A stretch of DNA of 64,000 nucleotides. Origin: an uncultured Clostridia bacterium (GTDB lineage Bacteria; Bacillota; Clostridia; Oscillospirales; Acutalibacteraceae). The stretch's first letter is position 1. Each line of letters begins with the position of its first letter. Positions 25,101 to 28,790 of the stretch are shown in pieces. Location of the stretch: positions 1 to 64,000 of the forward strand of contig CANQJS010000004.1 of assembly GCA_947624285.1 (NCBI GenBank). Direction: 5' to 3'. The position numbers and the translations under genes are program-made. A model generated the notes under the pieces. The model made no database searches, had not been told where the DNA came from, and saw only the letters and a list, made by a program, of their open reading frames with translations.

Positions 25101-27204
25101 TCGGTTTATTAAGAAGCTGCTCAATCTTCGGCTCAAGCTGCCAAATTACATTCATATATTTCTGAACTTCGGGGAGCTCCTTAAATCTTTCGGGAAGCTG
25201 ATCGTAGAGAGTTTGAACCTTTTTGATCTTGGATCTGACGGGAACGATATCAAGGGTTGTAAGAGGAGGTATAACGACCCTGTCGCCATCAAGATATTCG
25301 CCGAGGTTTTCTTGCGCTACGGAAAGGAATTTCCTTAAAACATAACGATCATAAGTAACCTGCGCGCTGTATGTGTTACTGTCGCCCTTATGAACATCTC
25401 TCGCGAACTTAAGGGCTTCGGTTGTTATATCTTTATCGTCATCGGGTTTTTCAAAATCGGGACCCGTGGCTTCATAAACAAGATTAGGATCAAGTTTATT
25501 AAGCTGTGTATAGTCGGGTGATTTATAAGTATATGATTCGTCATTGGGTTTGGAGAGGGGATGATTTTTGAGACCGTCGTCATGGGACTCTTCCCAAAGA
25601 AGATCGGCGTAAAGCGAATCCGCTTCATCAAGGAGGGATTTTATCGTTCTGGCTTCTCTGTCGGTTTCAATAAGATATTTCTCTTCATCCGAAGCCTCTT
25701 TATTGTAAATGTCGGAGCAATACTCAAGCTGCTCAACAACATCGATATATGCCTGGGCGACCTTATTGTTCCACAAGCCGACAAAAGTCTGCGGGTCCGT
25801 GGCGCTGTCGCCGCTCTTATAGTAGTAACCGTCAAGAGTGGTCTTCCAACTTGAAGCCTCGGGACGAGTCTTAACAGTACTCGGGAAAACATCCCAAATA
25901 TTGTAAGCGGAGTCAATGAGGGATTTAACTTCGCGCAGCTCGTCAAGAGTCATATCGGAATTGATATGACCTTCGGAGAAGAGTTTCGTTCCGACTTCGA
26001 TAACGGCGTCGCGGAAAACCTCTATCATATGAGACACGAAAGCCTCAAAATAGAGATTAAAGTTTTCCACGCCGGAAATATCACTCATTTTTGAACCGAA
26101 ATAACGCTCATACACTTTTTGAGTGGATTCCTTGCTAAGCGCATCGGATTGAGAATTGACAGTCTGTGAGACTTTTATAACATCTTTGTCCTGTTCCTTT
26201 TCTCTTACGGAATCATATGTGGCGTCATGGCTTGCAGTCCAAATGGCGTTGTAAAGGCCTTCGGCTTTCTCCAAAATCTCAATTTCGGCAGCAAGGTCAC
26301 GATCCAAATTTTCATAGATTTCGTTGGAAAAGTCGTTCCACACATTCGTTGGGAACATGTCGGCGAACGCTTTCAGCTCCTCGGAGTTTATGCGAATGGC
26401 TCTATAATTTTGATTTAACATCGCATCGTAAACTTTATATCTGTTATCAGAGTTGCCAATTGTACGCTGCTGACACTGCCACCAGAAAGCTTTAACGGTT
26501 GTGATAGCATCGTCGGGGATGGCATATAATGAGTTATTATATTGCTTAAACAGATAGTATTCGGGATCCAAAACTACGAATACATTGTTCGCCGCTCTAC
26601 TATAAAGGCCCGGATCAGGCCAGTTCTCAAAACCGACACCGAACCAGTCACCAACAAGATAAGGAGACGCATCATCCCACATGGACAGGTAATCCGTCCC
26701 TGAAGGCTTAGCCATATAGGTTTTAAGCTGATTAATCAACCAGCCATAACCGTCATAAAGCGCCTTAGTATTATTTCGCCTTGTGGAACCTATGCCTTCT
26801 CGGTTTGCTACACCATATTCCAGCATGACGGCTTTCCACGCGTTTTCAACGGCAGTAAGCATATCGCAGTTCTCATTATCAACAAGAAGGGTACCGCGCT
26901 TACCCGTTTCTATATTGTACTTACCGTAATTAGCCTGCCAATCACTACCTGCTGAATTAAAGTAGTGTTGCCCAAAATAAGGACTATTGGTATAGGCTAT
27001 GTTGCTGTACATTCCGGTAGAATCGTAATTACCGTATAATGCATGCGCGATGGCATCTATGTAGTCGCCAACATCGTAAGCCGTATCATAGACTTTATTC
27101 CACTCATTTGGTCTGGCAAACGCCGTAAGCCCCACCGAAAGTGAGGACAGCACCATCAAAAATGATAGGAAAAGGCTTAACATTCTTCTTGTGAATTTTC
27201 GCAT
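1123..27204 (-). CDS. Giant repetitive surface protein (~8,690 aa)
   Basis: The start at 27204 is chosen over an upstream ATG at 27312 because GGAGGGG lies 7-8 nt before it and because it opens a clear signal peptide (MRKFTRRMLSLFLSF, likely cleavage after AFA near residue 31). The chain is about 8,693 residues, roughly 0.95 MDa. Order: signal peptide; about 850 residues of non-repeated, mostly helical sequence; about 18 related modules (residues about 900-8,580); a Gly/Asp/Ser linker; one transmembrane helix (about 8,621-8,641); a KKKK stop-transfer; an acidic run; and a tail of about 30 residues made almost only of Lys and Ala. There is no LPXTG motif. Each module repeats landmarks such as TWDNI, AACG, DTFVTIFxIIWDIVQENR, ADWSFLTE, GFNNAVKPLLEYALG and NFIDKGGVQxFVEELLYP. 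Some modules carry DxDxDG calcium-type loops. The modules look alpha-helical. I recognise no named family; adhesion, cell-surface spacing or a solenoid scaffold are all possible. The frame is open throughout, with no sign of decay. Confidence 0.95.
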   Translation of the reverse strand: MRKFTRRMLSLFLSFLMVLSSLSVGLTAFARPNEWNKVYDTAYDVGDYIDAIAHALYGNYDSTGMYSNIAYTNSPYFGQHYFNSAGSDWQANYGKYNIETGKRGTLLVDNENCDMLTAVENAWKAVMLEYGVANREGIGSTRRNNTKALYDGYGWLINQLKTYMAKPSGTDYLSMWDDASPYLVGDWFGVGFENWPDPGLYSRAANNVFVVLDPEYYLFKQYNNSLYAIPDDAITTVKAFWWQCQQRTIGNSDNRYKVYDAMLNQNYRAIRINSEELKAFADMFPTNVWNDFSNEIYENLDRDLAAEIEILEKAEGLYNAIWTASHDATYDSVREKEQDKDVIKVSQTVNSQSDALSKESTQKVYERYFGSKMSDISGVENFNLYFEAFVSHMIEVFRDAVIEVGTKLFSEGHINSDMTLDELREVKSLIDSAYNIWDVFPSTVKTRPEASSWKTTLDGYYYKSGDSATDPQTFVGLWNNKVAQAYIDVVEQLEYCSDIYNKEASDEEKYLIETDREARTIKSLLDEADSLYADLLWEESHDDGLKNHPLSKPNDESYTYKSPDYTQLNKLDPNLVYEATGPDFEKPDDDKDITTEALKFARDVHKGDSNTYSAQVTYDRYVLRKFLSVAQENLGEYLDGDRVVIPPLTTLDIVPVRSKIKKVQTLYDQLPERFKELPEVQKYMNVIWQLEPKIEQLLNKPKHEPYKISYPYYYNWDEKSKSDDKINSTVKNEPAKLIDSLDALLDSEPIKNLIGQLAAGEDGAATPTSLKDFVMGMLNGLITGESADNLIKTLLLTLMPLIQNAMEGSAVLNSNALEAVRHGILGIYPVIMLPDPNNLLDRLTEVGVTDEDILRAARTIGNAQYDWGLVDWDNVHWHIDSVKEFSQVVGAILKCIDKLVNSLLFNVKAEADIVVGLTYHADISKWWNNGYEKDIVPFLELLGCKNIKNFSEAKAYSDNGQWPELVEYLITTIFDRVEEILSGDVVRNIFKILPNLSYLLQFNMIVGKDPTWGSGTEGQANNDGYGLRDLIAPLTGLAGLTVEGFGLSSLDGDFIMNLLSGMLSSIGFTIPDLNWAKIAGLGTYGTMPNSKCTTMTLHNISVSDAQANDILTYLIYWLSTFVTENETAIDELLEDAVQGLSVDADMKYEIGELKDHLLTNLFASAKDEREFAACLFELIRPVDTTEDFDWSADWDWTQALVEWGKVADKYTEDDAKSAVDTLSKLVDNLLNDFLFKDEEGNTIDLEHFLTDKVFTGKTINSIFKTIYSLDSETVRLLLPLIEIKDAAGNNHTINLEPKTLATQALAAGYSEISGILNDSRNVYVEKNESGEVTYSAFDLIKDDMWKVTDITSFFKALKTVLYPLRDFTGAILAGHIKGAGSSASITIGKAIQVSGFNGYGNSLKALLAALGAGSLPGTELKEETAFATDPANALNNLLDMVEKLLKQYLDDPLGSLISAVPSLASFMDNGGLQIVISQLIRPFWNIVSAILDLFKIDNDFVDKYVDNAKRTPWGSGIFDIICDILFEDDPSKRMLEYDNLQNDLINLVNVFLKGVLKVEDPELKKLDTDNDGLVDDTGESIYKDEFDLTIPAIDWASLGGCGTKSEADMTITADKESVLVKILRYVWRVVLTNKDSIVGYIGYNEDINSYYTLITKYIPIFDEEKGLKEDDFVALVLAVLKGLDSSLHHGTALWADILKDAAQTTSVVYPDKPDNAGKYDSTDVNKLIQFISNTVSGLLKQFLNFDLNDISGTLYTSQVPAALAKVLYPLLDSAGDVLKVLDVDETTKQFLERLQSAYPEAAAIAKELTYKDADGVTQHYKYKDEAGEEHEITDANQKNFSQIDWDTIGEKDGFDIANDSEKFINALIFVLQPFMPVVNFLFNAGEFDIMGIVPLKGSWGYENAVLPLFKTLGIYDTSAKDVQPYGALDVDAFEALAASDDNTLAFKNIITPLIKWLDANLKISEGTSGVVGTVLSVLPNLANFIDKGGIQLFVEELIYPVGNLIDTLLPILTHKTGLSFMNIVFDFAMDYFTKEESAEPAPDPKPETDVKDIIEQVLEAIFGTKEEKSTITWENLHKHIFELVGMFVDVATYDAATQALNIEITINEAEGTKLSLTIPNFKFDELAGIGTATPSESAAKIKKMTDTLLYVWQYVWDKVLNDKGTMASLDDLLAALLKDTYNMEIAEHQLNEYISNILTSKGNEIVAALIQMMDALDTHEYNKTDFWYGKDVDKNVETDTGFFDTLFKDLKALDTKEYPGMKDTDGHTEADDEYYYTTADVKELVDMVSQIIEAAIMIVSKTQQSEYISINLLFNDQMAGTISKAIAGIVDNKVVQTILPLFGVSYTKDDFVAKLRYYGYTELAELIAKPEYKTLSDVPWVDEYYTDADGNYTTSTGEPLPEDAEPEVKTPGVAYKLWYVESADDYKTHVYNSGADGAQVPTVDPDNLLAHYRFGRAVSVMLSPFSGLLNSIFNAGTTKIAGTIDFTGAPAYANAIKPLLDALGCDTVDLTKYASEVKDEYYKDGDGKYADATGKALPDEDQADPTKWVVKTPGTDKILFYLINPLLAKVDSIIKQPGNTLFNMLPKLAAFFNKGGLERAVENLLYPLTQLINPLFRLALPDDMVAGGAETATIYDLAMGFLGINDDFDNLHGHIFDLVTNFLKQDKDKPNNVYAKLDGKNLVICNITINGNKYEVTIPEFDLSKLAGCGVAESEDKKTTDTFVTVFRYIARLLQANEKGFFNALVTANIEDNTLRSTVLTYVHNVVNPDTKDALLITLIRLVQNLNASFDSAASDAKWKDIGKLPEGVDLPTLPDRQTTETISKAITTLSGAVSAAVKVFANLDIANLTEDLIYKNNIIATLASIIFPLGDNNTLDVILGLFNVNIDKDTVAEDLDILGYDEIADILKAAKSFSEVQWLTEYKKDKDGKYLGADGAPLPEKDQKDPSKWQVEKEGIEDLWYVEDAEGFYDNVWTNAEPTHLSGFDFHSADEILAHFRFVRGLVAVLDPFKDLLKVLLLEGESISIADGTIDISGAFGYKNAIYPLLNALKCSEALTPEEYAKKCDPKQAGCDHYVLFSILEPLLHRVDEILTNPVSELLAILPRLTNYLKDGGLQLTIQNLLYPITSIFDPVIALITGNIEGENDVAPDALYDLVIDYFLKDVTDAFKWSNAHEKIFEIVEKIINNLNKDNKDEYKLEASINERHQLVLKNLIVLKDDKGNVLKDDKGVAQAYTITIPNINTFLNEMAVCGNPLDFTSYGGAAEVEEKTKDEATSYSYLVLVEYLWRAVNFNRDRLSAIAKNVLNGDKKFEEGKDTYSKLKPYIDKLLGNESPKVAGALVSVLNSIDASSFNAETLWTGLETDLSLTATDVHYPADGYDSAKINEVIDQLSKILTNALKEFAKLDLSTIAKDKLYQDSIVSALAKIIVDLAANESLTTTLGYLGIDISKTKLEELFAEYPEVVEAINSATDLKAIDWSKISWNVTDKTSFVKALVKVLEPFNIVLSYVFLKGDINIDNVITITGADGYGNAVKPLLEKAFGITGLKDTSAYYSESEVPEGGKTKTIKMSDLLTDVLTAVLTKAEDVLAAPVGNLLEILPQLSKFIAMGGVQEFVQDLIYPLTNFVNPIVALISDKGLFDTAIELLGVFDIVDFSGINEGKGVEWATIQDSVIDIANSFLGDLKIADSDLKKLDKNGDGIVDDSDPEQSIYKYELSFKLNPLSWKDIAGCAVSDEPDTPKDSDEIKSDTLLTVLYYIWGNLYDDPADDVANANVTELKTLIKDLINNDTTYKNVEGYIDNVFAKTDETVVQAIVDVFDAFDTSDHAAKWNKLTDGYTPATIDYTALGVTKDEITNLITDLGKAAVNALNKFVVKDDAADLKEFLGNKLYTADLVYTIRDALNGLLENENLKTVIDLLPKLGIKLEKNEKTYTVTNKATFIDALADVLSPFDGIIKGFLNKGEVNIFNVLTITGADGFNNAVKPLLEYALGATAGTDATLKGLLTAVLDRVDKILDNPVEEVLGLAASLANFIDKGGVQLFVEELLYPVIAIASPIVALVQETGKEVGIFDFVLDLLPVFIKDFNLANTLKLPEETEITWDGIFDLIPKIANGFLKDIVKIKANDSYVDKDKDGKDDTTKADMYKAKFSFTVNNLDLAALGACGAAAGNAVTGDKADTFVTIFKIIWAIVQENRGVTKEDESKDGIDGLLDTLLNADIKSKAGVYIENVLNKEDGDIIKALVDVFKGFDATGHNADWSMLTKDYTSAVINYGTDPETTLGVTEEEVTNVIEKLATAAVNALQEFVVKDGGADLKDFVGKKLYTVDLINTIKNALNSLATEEKNETIRSILGMLDIELTENTETYTVTDKDSFIEALADVLSPFEGIIKGFLDKGEVNIADVITIKGADGFTNAINPLIEYALGGTAATDKTLKGLLTAVLNRVDEILDDPVNEVLELVATLANFIDKGGVQLFVEELLYPVIGIASPIVKLAQEKGKEVGLFDFVLNLLPVFIKDFNLANTLKLPEGTEVTWDGIVKLIPKIANGFLTDIVKIKADDKYVDKNNDGKDDTTGADMYKAKFSFTVNSLDLATLGACGTAAENVVTGDKEDTFVTIFKLIWAIVQENKATINNLLDTVLDKSVKDNAGKYITTVLGREDKEVIKAVVDLFKGLDSSTHTADWSFLTTGYTHKNGTYADGITSADVQKLIDDIATVADKAIKKYLLGESATLGELLGGKLYTADLINTIVKALNGLVTNENNKTIVSILGLIGIKLEVNNTDYSYVNDKETFIKALVDVLDPFKDVVNAFINTGTVNIAGVLDVKGSQGFNNAIKPLLEYALGCEGADTATLEGILTALLNRVDEILDKPLNEVLDVIPTLANFLEKGGLQKFIEELLYPIIQIASPIVNLATPDPVAGEDGTTPEKDGFFDIVLSIVQGFVNINDKLGLPEGTAITWDGLVDLIPAIADHFLDGKISIPDANLKKEDKDGDGKVDGTGESINKQFSITLKSLDFAKLAACGQAADNVVDGSKNEPDTFVTLFELIWDIVQDNKATIGDILTTLGLSSDLQGYINNVLAKDDTDVVKALVEVFKSFDASGWNADWSFLTKDYASKSPVYPKHDDDTQFTSDEVQAVIDQISVIAENAIREFVLKGEYANLAEMLGNKIYTGDIINKLAGLFNKLATDESMGTVRTVLGLLGIDLVEDPTDYTTVVTDRESFINALVKVLTPFEGIVDALLNEGGLDIAGVLTITGSNGFENAIKPVLENVLGCTTTDGTLKGLITALLDWVDTAANDPLDTVLGIIPALANFVNVGGVQKFVEALLHPIVGIAEPIVELIKAKGSDDVSIFDFALSFVNLKDTLGVDGITWANITSKDKLNAIINHFLNNIIKIKADDKYVDSDNDGKDDTTDNPMYKVEASLTVNALDLGKLAACGTAAGLAVDGNDPDTFVAIFTLIWDIVKENRSAIESLLTTLNIPTQFNGFISNALDKDSEDFVKAVLELFSNFNHTANTADWSFLTEDHEYKAAKYPDGMDATGVQNVIDTLEGAAEKAIKAYLLDANGYADFSAFVTDKLYTGEVVNALKDVLNNLATSEDIVTVRNILATVLGIELKENTTDYTTVVNSKETFISAIAEVLAPFEGIVNAFLDAGTINIAKVLDITGAYGFENAVKPLLEYALGCTQNLDEPTLQGLIRALFARVDEIAAQPVDEVFGIIPMLANFIDKGGIQYFVEQLIHPVLHIIDPILSLVEKKGEEVSIFDLVFAYFDLDTKLGTKDVTWDNITDQIPAIGEHFLKDIVTVGEGAEQKKYSITLKALDLSALAACGKANGLVIDGSDPDTFVTLFDIIWAIASENSETIHALLDSLNLGDQIDKYINNVLSKDGNDVITAIVELFEALDSSEHEADWSFLTEGHKYQSLLTDTLTEERVNEFIETLSAIAENAIDSFVLKGEYADLAGFLGSKLYTGDIVNKLRDVLNNLAVSDDMNTVRTVLGLLGIELKENTTDYTTVVNSKATFVDALAQVLAPFEGIVNAFLNDDTITIAKVLDITGSDGYNNAVKPLLEYALGCTQGLDDPSLKGVLTALLTRVEEIANAPVDEVLGVLPMLANFIDKGGIQKFIEELIYPIINIATPVLNLISDGKTEVKFFDFVLDLVQSLMNIDLKEKLGIKSEEPLTWSNFFDFVPEIINNFLVDVITLGEGDEQEKFSFTVNSLDFAKIAACGKANGLVIDGSNPDTFVAIFTIIWDIVQENRNVTKEDGSKDGIDGIIDKLLSDDLKEKVGGYIDNVLDKDMEDVVGALLNVIKALNTSDHTADWSFLTEGHKYQSTLTGDLTEEKVQNAINTLSDIAQGAINVLLLKESGTDSLVEFIDGFFNGAVANIIRDLINQFYVGENMSAVRDILSSVLGIEFKENTTDYTTVVTDKATFAQALADILAPFEPVINVFLNKGSLTVAGIPLITGADGFNNAVKPLLEYALGCTKDLEDHSLEGVINALLTRVEEIADAPVDEVLGILPMLANFINKGGIQYFVEELIYPIVAVATPVIELVSDGKTDVDLFNFVLDIIPEFVEGFDLATTLKLPEGTKVTWDNITDQIPAIVNGFLKDIATVTVDGKDQKLSFTVNSLDFDKLASCGKADGLVIDGSDPDTFVALFKLIWAIVGENRESIDTLLESLGLNEQIKPYVDKLLNNKDEDVINAILNLIDSLDTSAHIADWRFLTENYESKSPVYPDGLNADDVQAVINILSSALETALNEFILKGEYASLVDFVGGKLYTQSLIDTVKNAINSLAENNTVAQILPLLGIELSVNEKTYTVTGKDSFIDALADILAPFEPLVDALLNAGTLMVADTLAITGADGFNNAVKPLLEYALGATNVNDGSLKGILTSLLGRVDEILSNPIDEVLGIIPMLTNFINKGGVQRFVEELLYPVISVANAILPLITDESLFDFVFELVDVNGMLGTTGLTWDNITDKIPELVNGFLEGIQIDTGTYNFTVNSLDFAALAACGTANGLVVDGNDPDTFITIFNIIWDIVQENRAEIDKLVDALKLDDTVKDIVNNILDKDKEEVVGALLDALTRLDSSNHIADWRFLTENYESKSPVYPEGMGSEDVEAVIKLVSSIAENALNEFILKGDYASLADFVGGKLYTQSLIDTVKNAINSLAQNNTVAQILPLLGIELSVNEKTYTVTGKESFIDALADILAPFEPLIDAYLNAGDFNIAGILNVKFADAFDNAVKPLLEYALGATNVNDGSLKGILTSLLGRVDEILNNPIDEVLGLIPMLTNFINEGGVQYFVEELLYPILNIAEPIVGLITDKSLFDFVFDLVDVNGMLGTTGLTWDNITEKIPELVNGFLEGITIDTETYSFTVNSLDFAALAACGTANGLVVDGNDPDTFITIFNIIWDIVQENRAEIDKLVDALKLDDTVKDIVNNILDKDKEEVVGALLDALTRLDSSNHIADWRFLTENYESKSPVYPEGMGSEDVEAVIKLVSSIAENALNEFILKGDYASLADFVGGKLYTQSLIDTVKNAINSLAENNTVAQILPLLGLELSVNEKTYTVTGKDSFIDALADILAPFEPLVDVLLNTGKLTVADTLTITGADGFNNAVKPLLEYALGATNVNDGSLKGILTSLLGRVDEILNNPIDEVLGLIPMLTNFINEGGVQYFVEELLYPILNIAEPIVGLVTDKSLFDFVFDLVDVNGMLGTTGLTWDNITDKIPEIVNGFLGGITIGDGTYSFTVNSLDFAALAACGTANGLVVDGNNPDTFVTLFDIIWNIVQENRKSIDSLVESLGLGDTVNGYVKNLLDNKSQDIVKAVVKVLQGFDASNHKADWSFLFRNYKTTTVKYPSGVTSNDIEEIIAILTEAIENALDIFLDTSLPQLVGGLVYTSDLANSVAKAINSLAGNETVKTVFGLLGLDLKVNNKTYTVKDKASFINALAEILAPFEPLVDALLNKGEITIADVVTIKGADGFNNAVKPLLEYALGATNVNDGSLKGIITSLLNRVDEILANPVEELIDVLPTLSNFIGKGGVQYFVEELLYPVINIADAVLELVTKDDLFDFAFNLLGLDLKWSNAQNELIPLVNSMLTNIKINGKSYSVKIPAINWTKLGGCGKLSGTKITGSTADALMTVLEYVFKALDANKNILYDLVGGKTGTVGQIITNVLKQGSGGMARIVVNILLKMEVFDNVTWVFRNIKELETKYTEHYNKEDYTQALDQLDNMISTMLPEQFNISLATILNDMLFKNSLINTVAKLIYTNIENIHIGSIDINKIFEALDLDLTTKSVAAMLKDFGSASAEIGKHAKWSEVNFDAITWNFTDGDKDGFIKAISAVLRPIQPVLRVILSGEDLIILGSIRIKGGDGYNTAVIPLLEALGVSPSKLVSPQQYAKEASTDKVLTNILNPVFDKVEELLQAPIRTLCEMLPNIAYFLYNGGALALVENLAGPVFNILDEIAPIYKLDLDLSMLADLDLDGLVNSLIGSININGQPLGIQITNIDLAKLAGRGELVTYRSARTYYGKQMDAKKINADATAVFISVLRYIVENLQVNLDAIKGLLAGIGLSGDIADIVNQILGYLVDYDIDGVIEALMGLLVQGSDDGGSGDETGNGPYPVGNFYWVHWAILGGATLFFILILILLKKKKEEEEEPQLVEGEEPPKGRKAKKAAKKAAKKAAKAEKKAAKAAKKASK
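1126..1215 (-). other. Lys/Ala-rich C-terminal tail of the giant protein
   Basis: The last 30 or so residues of the giant protein are built from AKKAAK-type units, encoded by low-complexity DNA on the minus strand. They follow the transmembrane helix and a KKKK stop, so the tail should be cytoplasmic. The composition resembles histone H1-like bacterial proteins that bind nucleic acid; binding to membrane lipid or to ribosomes would fit as well. Confidence 0.8.
4646..6233. repeat. Near-identical 1,122-bp tandem unit
   Basis: Bases about 4646-5111 and 5768-6233 match without a difference when read line by line, at an offset of exactly 1,122 bp (374 codons). The flanks of the unit also match closely, except for a stretch near 5500-5580. 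A duplication this fresh can expand, contract or be collapsed by short-read assembly. Confidence 0.9.
10960..22510 (-). other. Six calcium-type loops in the giant protein
   Basis: Six modules carry a DxDxDG-type loop at the same place, just before the strand that leads to the conserved ACG motif: near 22463-22510 (DTDNDGLVDD), 16070-16135 (DKNGDGIVDD), 14776-14830 (DKDKDGKDD), 13478-13535 (DKNNDGKDD), 12215-12270 (DKDGDGKVD) and 10960-11025 (DSDNDGKDD). These resemble the loops of dockerin and thrombospondin type 3 repeats, where the aspartates bind calcium. The modules encoded below about 10 kb lack them. Confidence 0.75.
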
Positions 27205-27285
27205 AAATTTCCCCTCCAAAATCGTGAAATTTATAAAAATTATATATAATGCGTTTCGGCGGTGGATATACCCCCACTCTTCGCA

Positions 27286-27314
27286 ATTATACAGTAGTAG
27301 TATAGCAAGCATAT
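27286..27314 (-). promoter_or_regulatory. Likely promoter of the giant gene
   Basis: A perfect -10 TATAAT occupies 27291-27286 on the minus strand. The position 17 nt upstream (27309-27314) reads ATATGC, a poor -35, and an 11-bp repeat array begins immediately beyond it. A consensus -10, a weak -35 and abutting activator-type boxes are what an OmpR/PhoB-class activated promoter looks like. It would give a 5' leader of about 75 nt. Confidence 0.6.
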
Positions 27315-27315
27315 G

Positions 27316-27353
27316 TTAACTGTTGGTAAACTTTGCGTTAACTCAGCATAAAT
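27316..27353 (-). promoter_or_regulatory. 11-bp repeat operator, array 1
   Basis: Plus-strand half-sites TTAAC (27316), TAAAC (27327), TTAAC (27338) and TAAAT (27349) recur every 11 bp. This is one helical turn, the spacing typical of direct-repeat sites for OmpR/PhoB-family response regulators. The array sits just upstream of the predicted -35 of the giant gene. The regulator encoded at 29212-29892 is the obvious candidate to bind it, by inference only. Confidence 0.65.
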
Positions 27354-27549
27354 ATTTGGGTGAATTTTCACAATAAATTCACATCGCGTTCATAAATTTT
27401 AACACTTTTCCCAATCCGTGGTAGCTCATCCCAAATGCCGCCCAAAATCGGGGGGAATGAGGCGCGAAAATCGCCGAAAATGCCTGTAAAGTACTTTTGC
27501 CTTACACTTTTGCCATATGTGTAAAAATTACAAAACGATTACGCCCCTG

Positions 27550-27586
27550 TAATACATTTTAATCATTTGTTAAACTTTGTGTTAAT
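27550..27586 (-). promoter_or_regulatory. 11-bp repeat operator, array 2
   Basis: Half-sites TAATC (27560), TAAAC (27571) and TTAAT (27582) recur every 11 bp, with a looser TAATA at 27550. Read on the minus strand the array aligns with array 1: ATTAACACAAAGTTTA here and GTTAACGCAAAGTTTA there. No strong -10 lies at the matching distance, so it may be a distal site for the giant gene or a leftover of promoter duplication. Confidence 0.55.
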
Positions 27587-27666
27587 AATAGCCCTTTGTC
27601 CGCTTTTGGGAGAAGCCGTCCGCACGGTCGGAATATGAGCTCAATATTATCTAAAACAACACCGAT

Positions 27667-27728
27667 AAAACGCCTTATATTTTTTACACGCTTCTCTAAA
27701 ACGCCGTATATTTTTACGCGCACCTCCC
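27667..27728. repeat. Two imperfect 31-bp tandem units
   Basis: AAAACGCCTTATATTTTTTA at 27667 is followed 31 bp later by AAAACGCCGTATATTTTTAC; each unit ends in a pyrimidine-rich stretch. There are only two copies with several mismatches. The function is unknown. Confidence 0.6.
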
Positions 27729-27913
27729 TGCTCCCCCCATTGAGCCTCACTTCACACCCATATTCAATGGTAGCGAGCAGACCCCGCTCGCCCATTGATG
27801 CCCATAGCCGATGTTAGCCGAATGCTAATTATATTCCTATTCACATATGCCTTTGTTGTTCAACTGCCCTCGTATATGTTGTTATATTCAGCCATATTTT
27901 GCCATATATATGA

Positions 27914-27933
27914 TGTTTTAAATATTTAAAACA
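27914..27933. repeat. Perfect 20-bp AT-rich palindrome
   Basis: TGTTTTAAATATTTAAAACA reads the same on both strands. It lies in very AT-rich DNA between the terminator of paralogue B and the giant gene spacer. It could be a dimer binding site or simply a product of base composition. Confidence 0.5.
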
Positions 27934-27988
27934 ATTATATATATAAAATATATACTATCAAATATATATCAAAATAACTTTATACAAG

Positions 27989-28018
27989 AAAATCCCTCCG
28001 TTTTCGCGGAGGGATTTT
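27989..28018 (-). terminator. Terminator of paralogue B gene
   Basis: AAAATCCCTCCG pairs with CGGAGGGATTTT over a TTTTCG loop, 17 bp after the stop of the gene at 28035. T runs flank both sides, so it can act in either direction. Only its right half is found again beside paralogue A (80-94), which marks an edge of the duplicated DNA. Confidence 0.8.
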
Positions 28019-28790
28019 TGTATTGTTTGTTTGCTTATTGCCTTACAAGCTGGCGTCTTTCCATAATGTATTCATCGGACGCCGGGAACTTATTATCATA
28101 GTAAATGGTGAGTGACGCGCTCTTATTTGATAAAATAAGCAAATTCGCGTGGGATATATTTACATTTACCACCATATGGTAATCGCCCTCTACTATCTTT
28201 CCGCTTGCCACATCTACCTTTACCTTGGCATAACCGCCTTCATATATTACCTTACAGTTATCGGCGGTTGTTCCTTCAGCCCACTTTACGCCGATGCCTT
28301 CTATAGCGCCGTCTATCGCGCCAAGCGCGTTGAAGAAGTGACCTTGCGCATCCATTCCCTTATGGCTCATATTGACCGTCTGCGGAACGATCGTTATCGT
28401 TATCGTTCCGTCGCCGTTATCAACGACTTCACAACTGAGCACATCCTCGGGCGTTACCCTTGAGGTCATCAACGACGCGCCCGTCTCATCTATATCCTGA
28501 TTGGGATCTCTGTTGGCGCACGGAGGAAGACCGTTTACATTTGACTGGAATATTTTGCTCAAAAGCCCCGGCGCTGCTCCGTTAATCAGAGAGTTCGCTG
28601 TTCCGTCAACAAGCAGACTGTCCGGCTTAAGAGTGAGGCTTTCCTCTACAAGGGCTTTGTAGAATACCGCCGTGCCGCCGTCCTCAGTCGTATAATTCGC
28701 GGTCTCCGCCTTTGTGGCGTTATATACCGTGTTGTAGTAATTTACTACATCCTCAACGCTTTGAAGACTTACACCGGCGTAATCATTCGG
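28003..28790. repeat. Copy B of the long direct duplication
   Basis: Partner of 78-863. Identity begins inside the loop of the terminator at 27989-28018 and continues into the 5' third of the paralogue gene. The part encoding the membrane anchor and linker (after about 28790) is clearly diverged between the copies, so the two genes are mosaics. Confidence 0.85.

Larger units (their letters stand above)
27354..27988. other. Intergenic spacer without a supported gene
   Basis: About 630 bp between the giant gene promoter and the terminator at 27989. It contains a second 11-bp operator array, an inverted repeat GTGAATT/AATTCAC near 27360-27382, a 31-bp tandem repeat, a more GC-rich stretch at 27590-27830 with short Arg-rich frames on both strands but no good start site, and a very AT-rich stretch at 27880-27985 holding a 20-bp palindrome. 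I see no RNA gene or convincing coding region. Confidence 0.6.

Noticed and set aside
27559..27817. Two overlapping frames of 73-78 residues on opposite strands in the spacer
   Set aside because: No ribosome binding site, Arg-rich unlikely composition, and overlap with operator array 2 and a tandem repeat.
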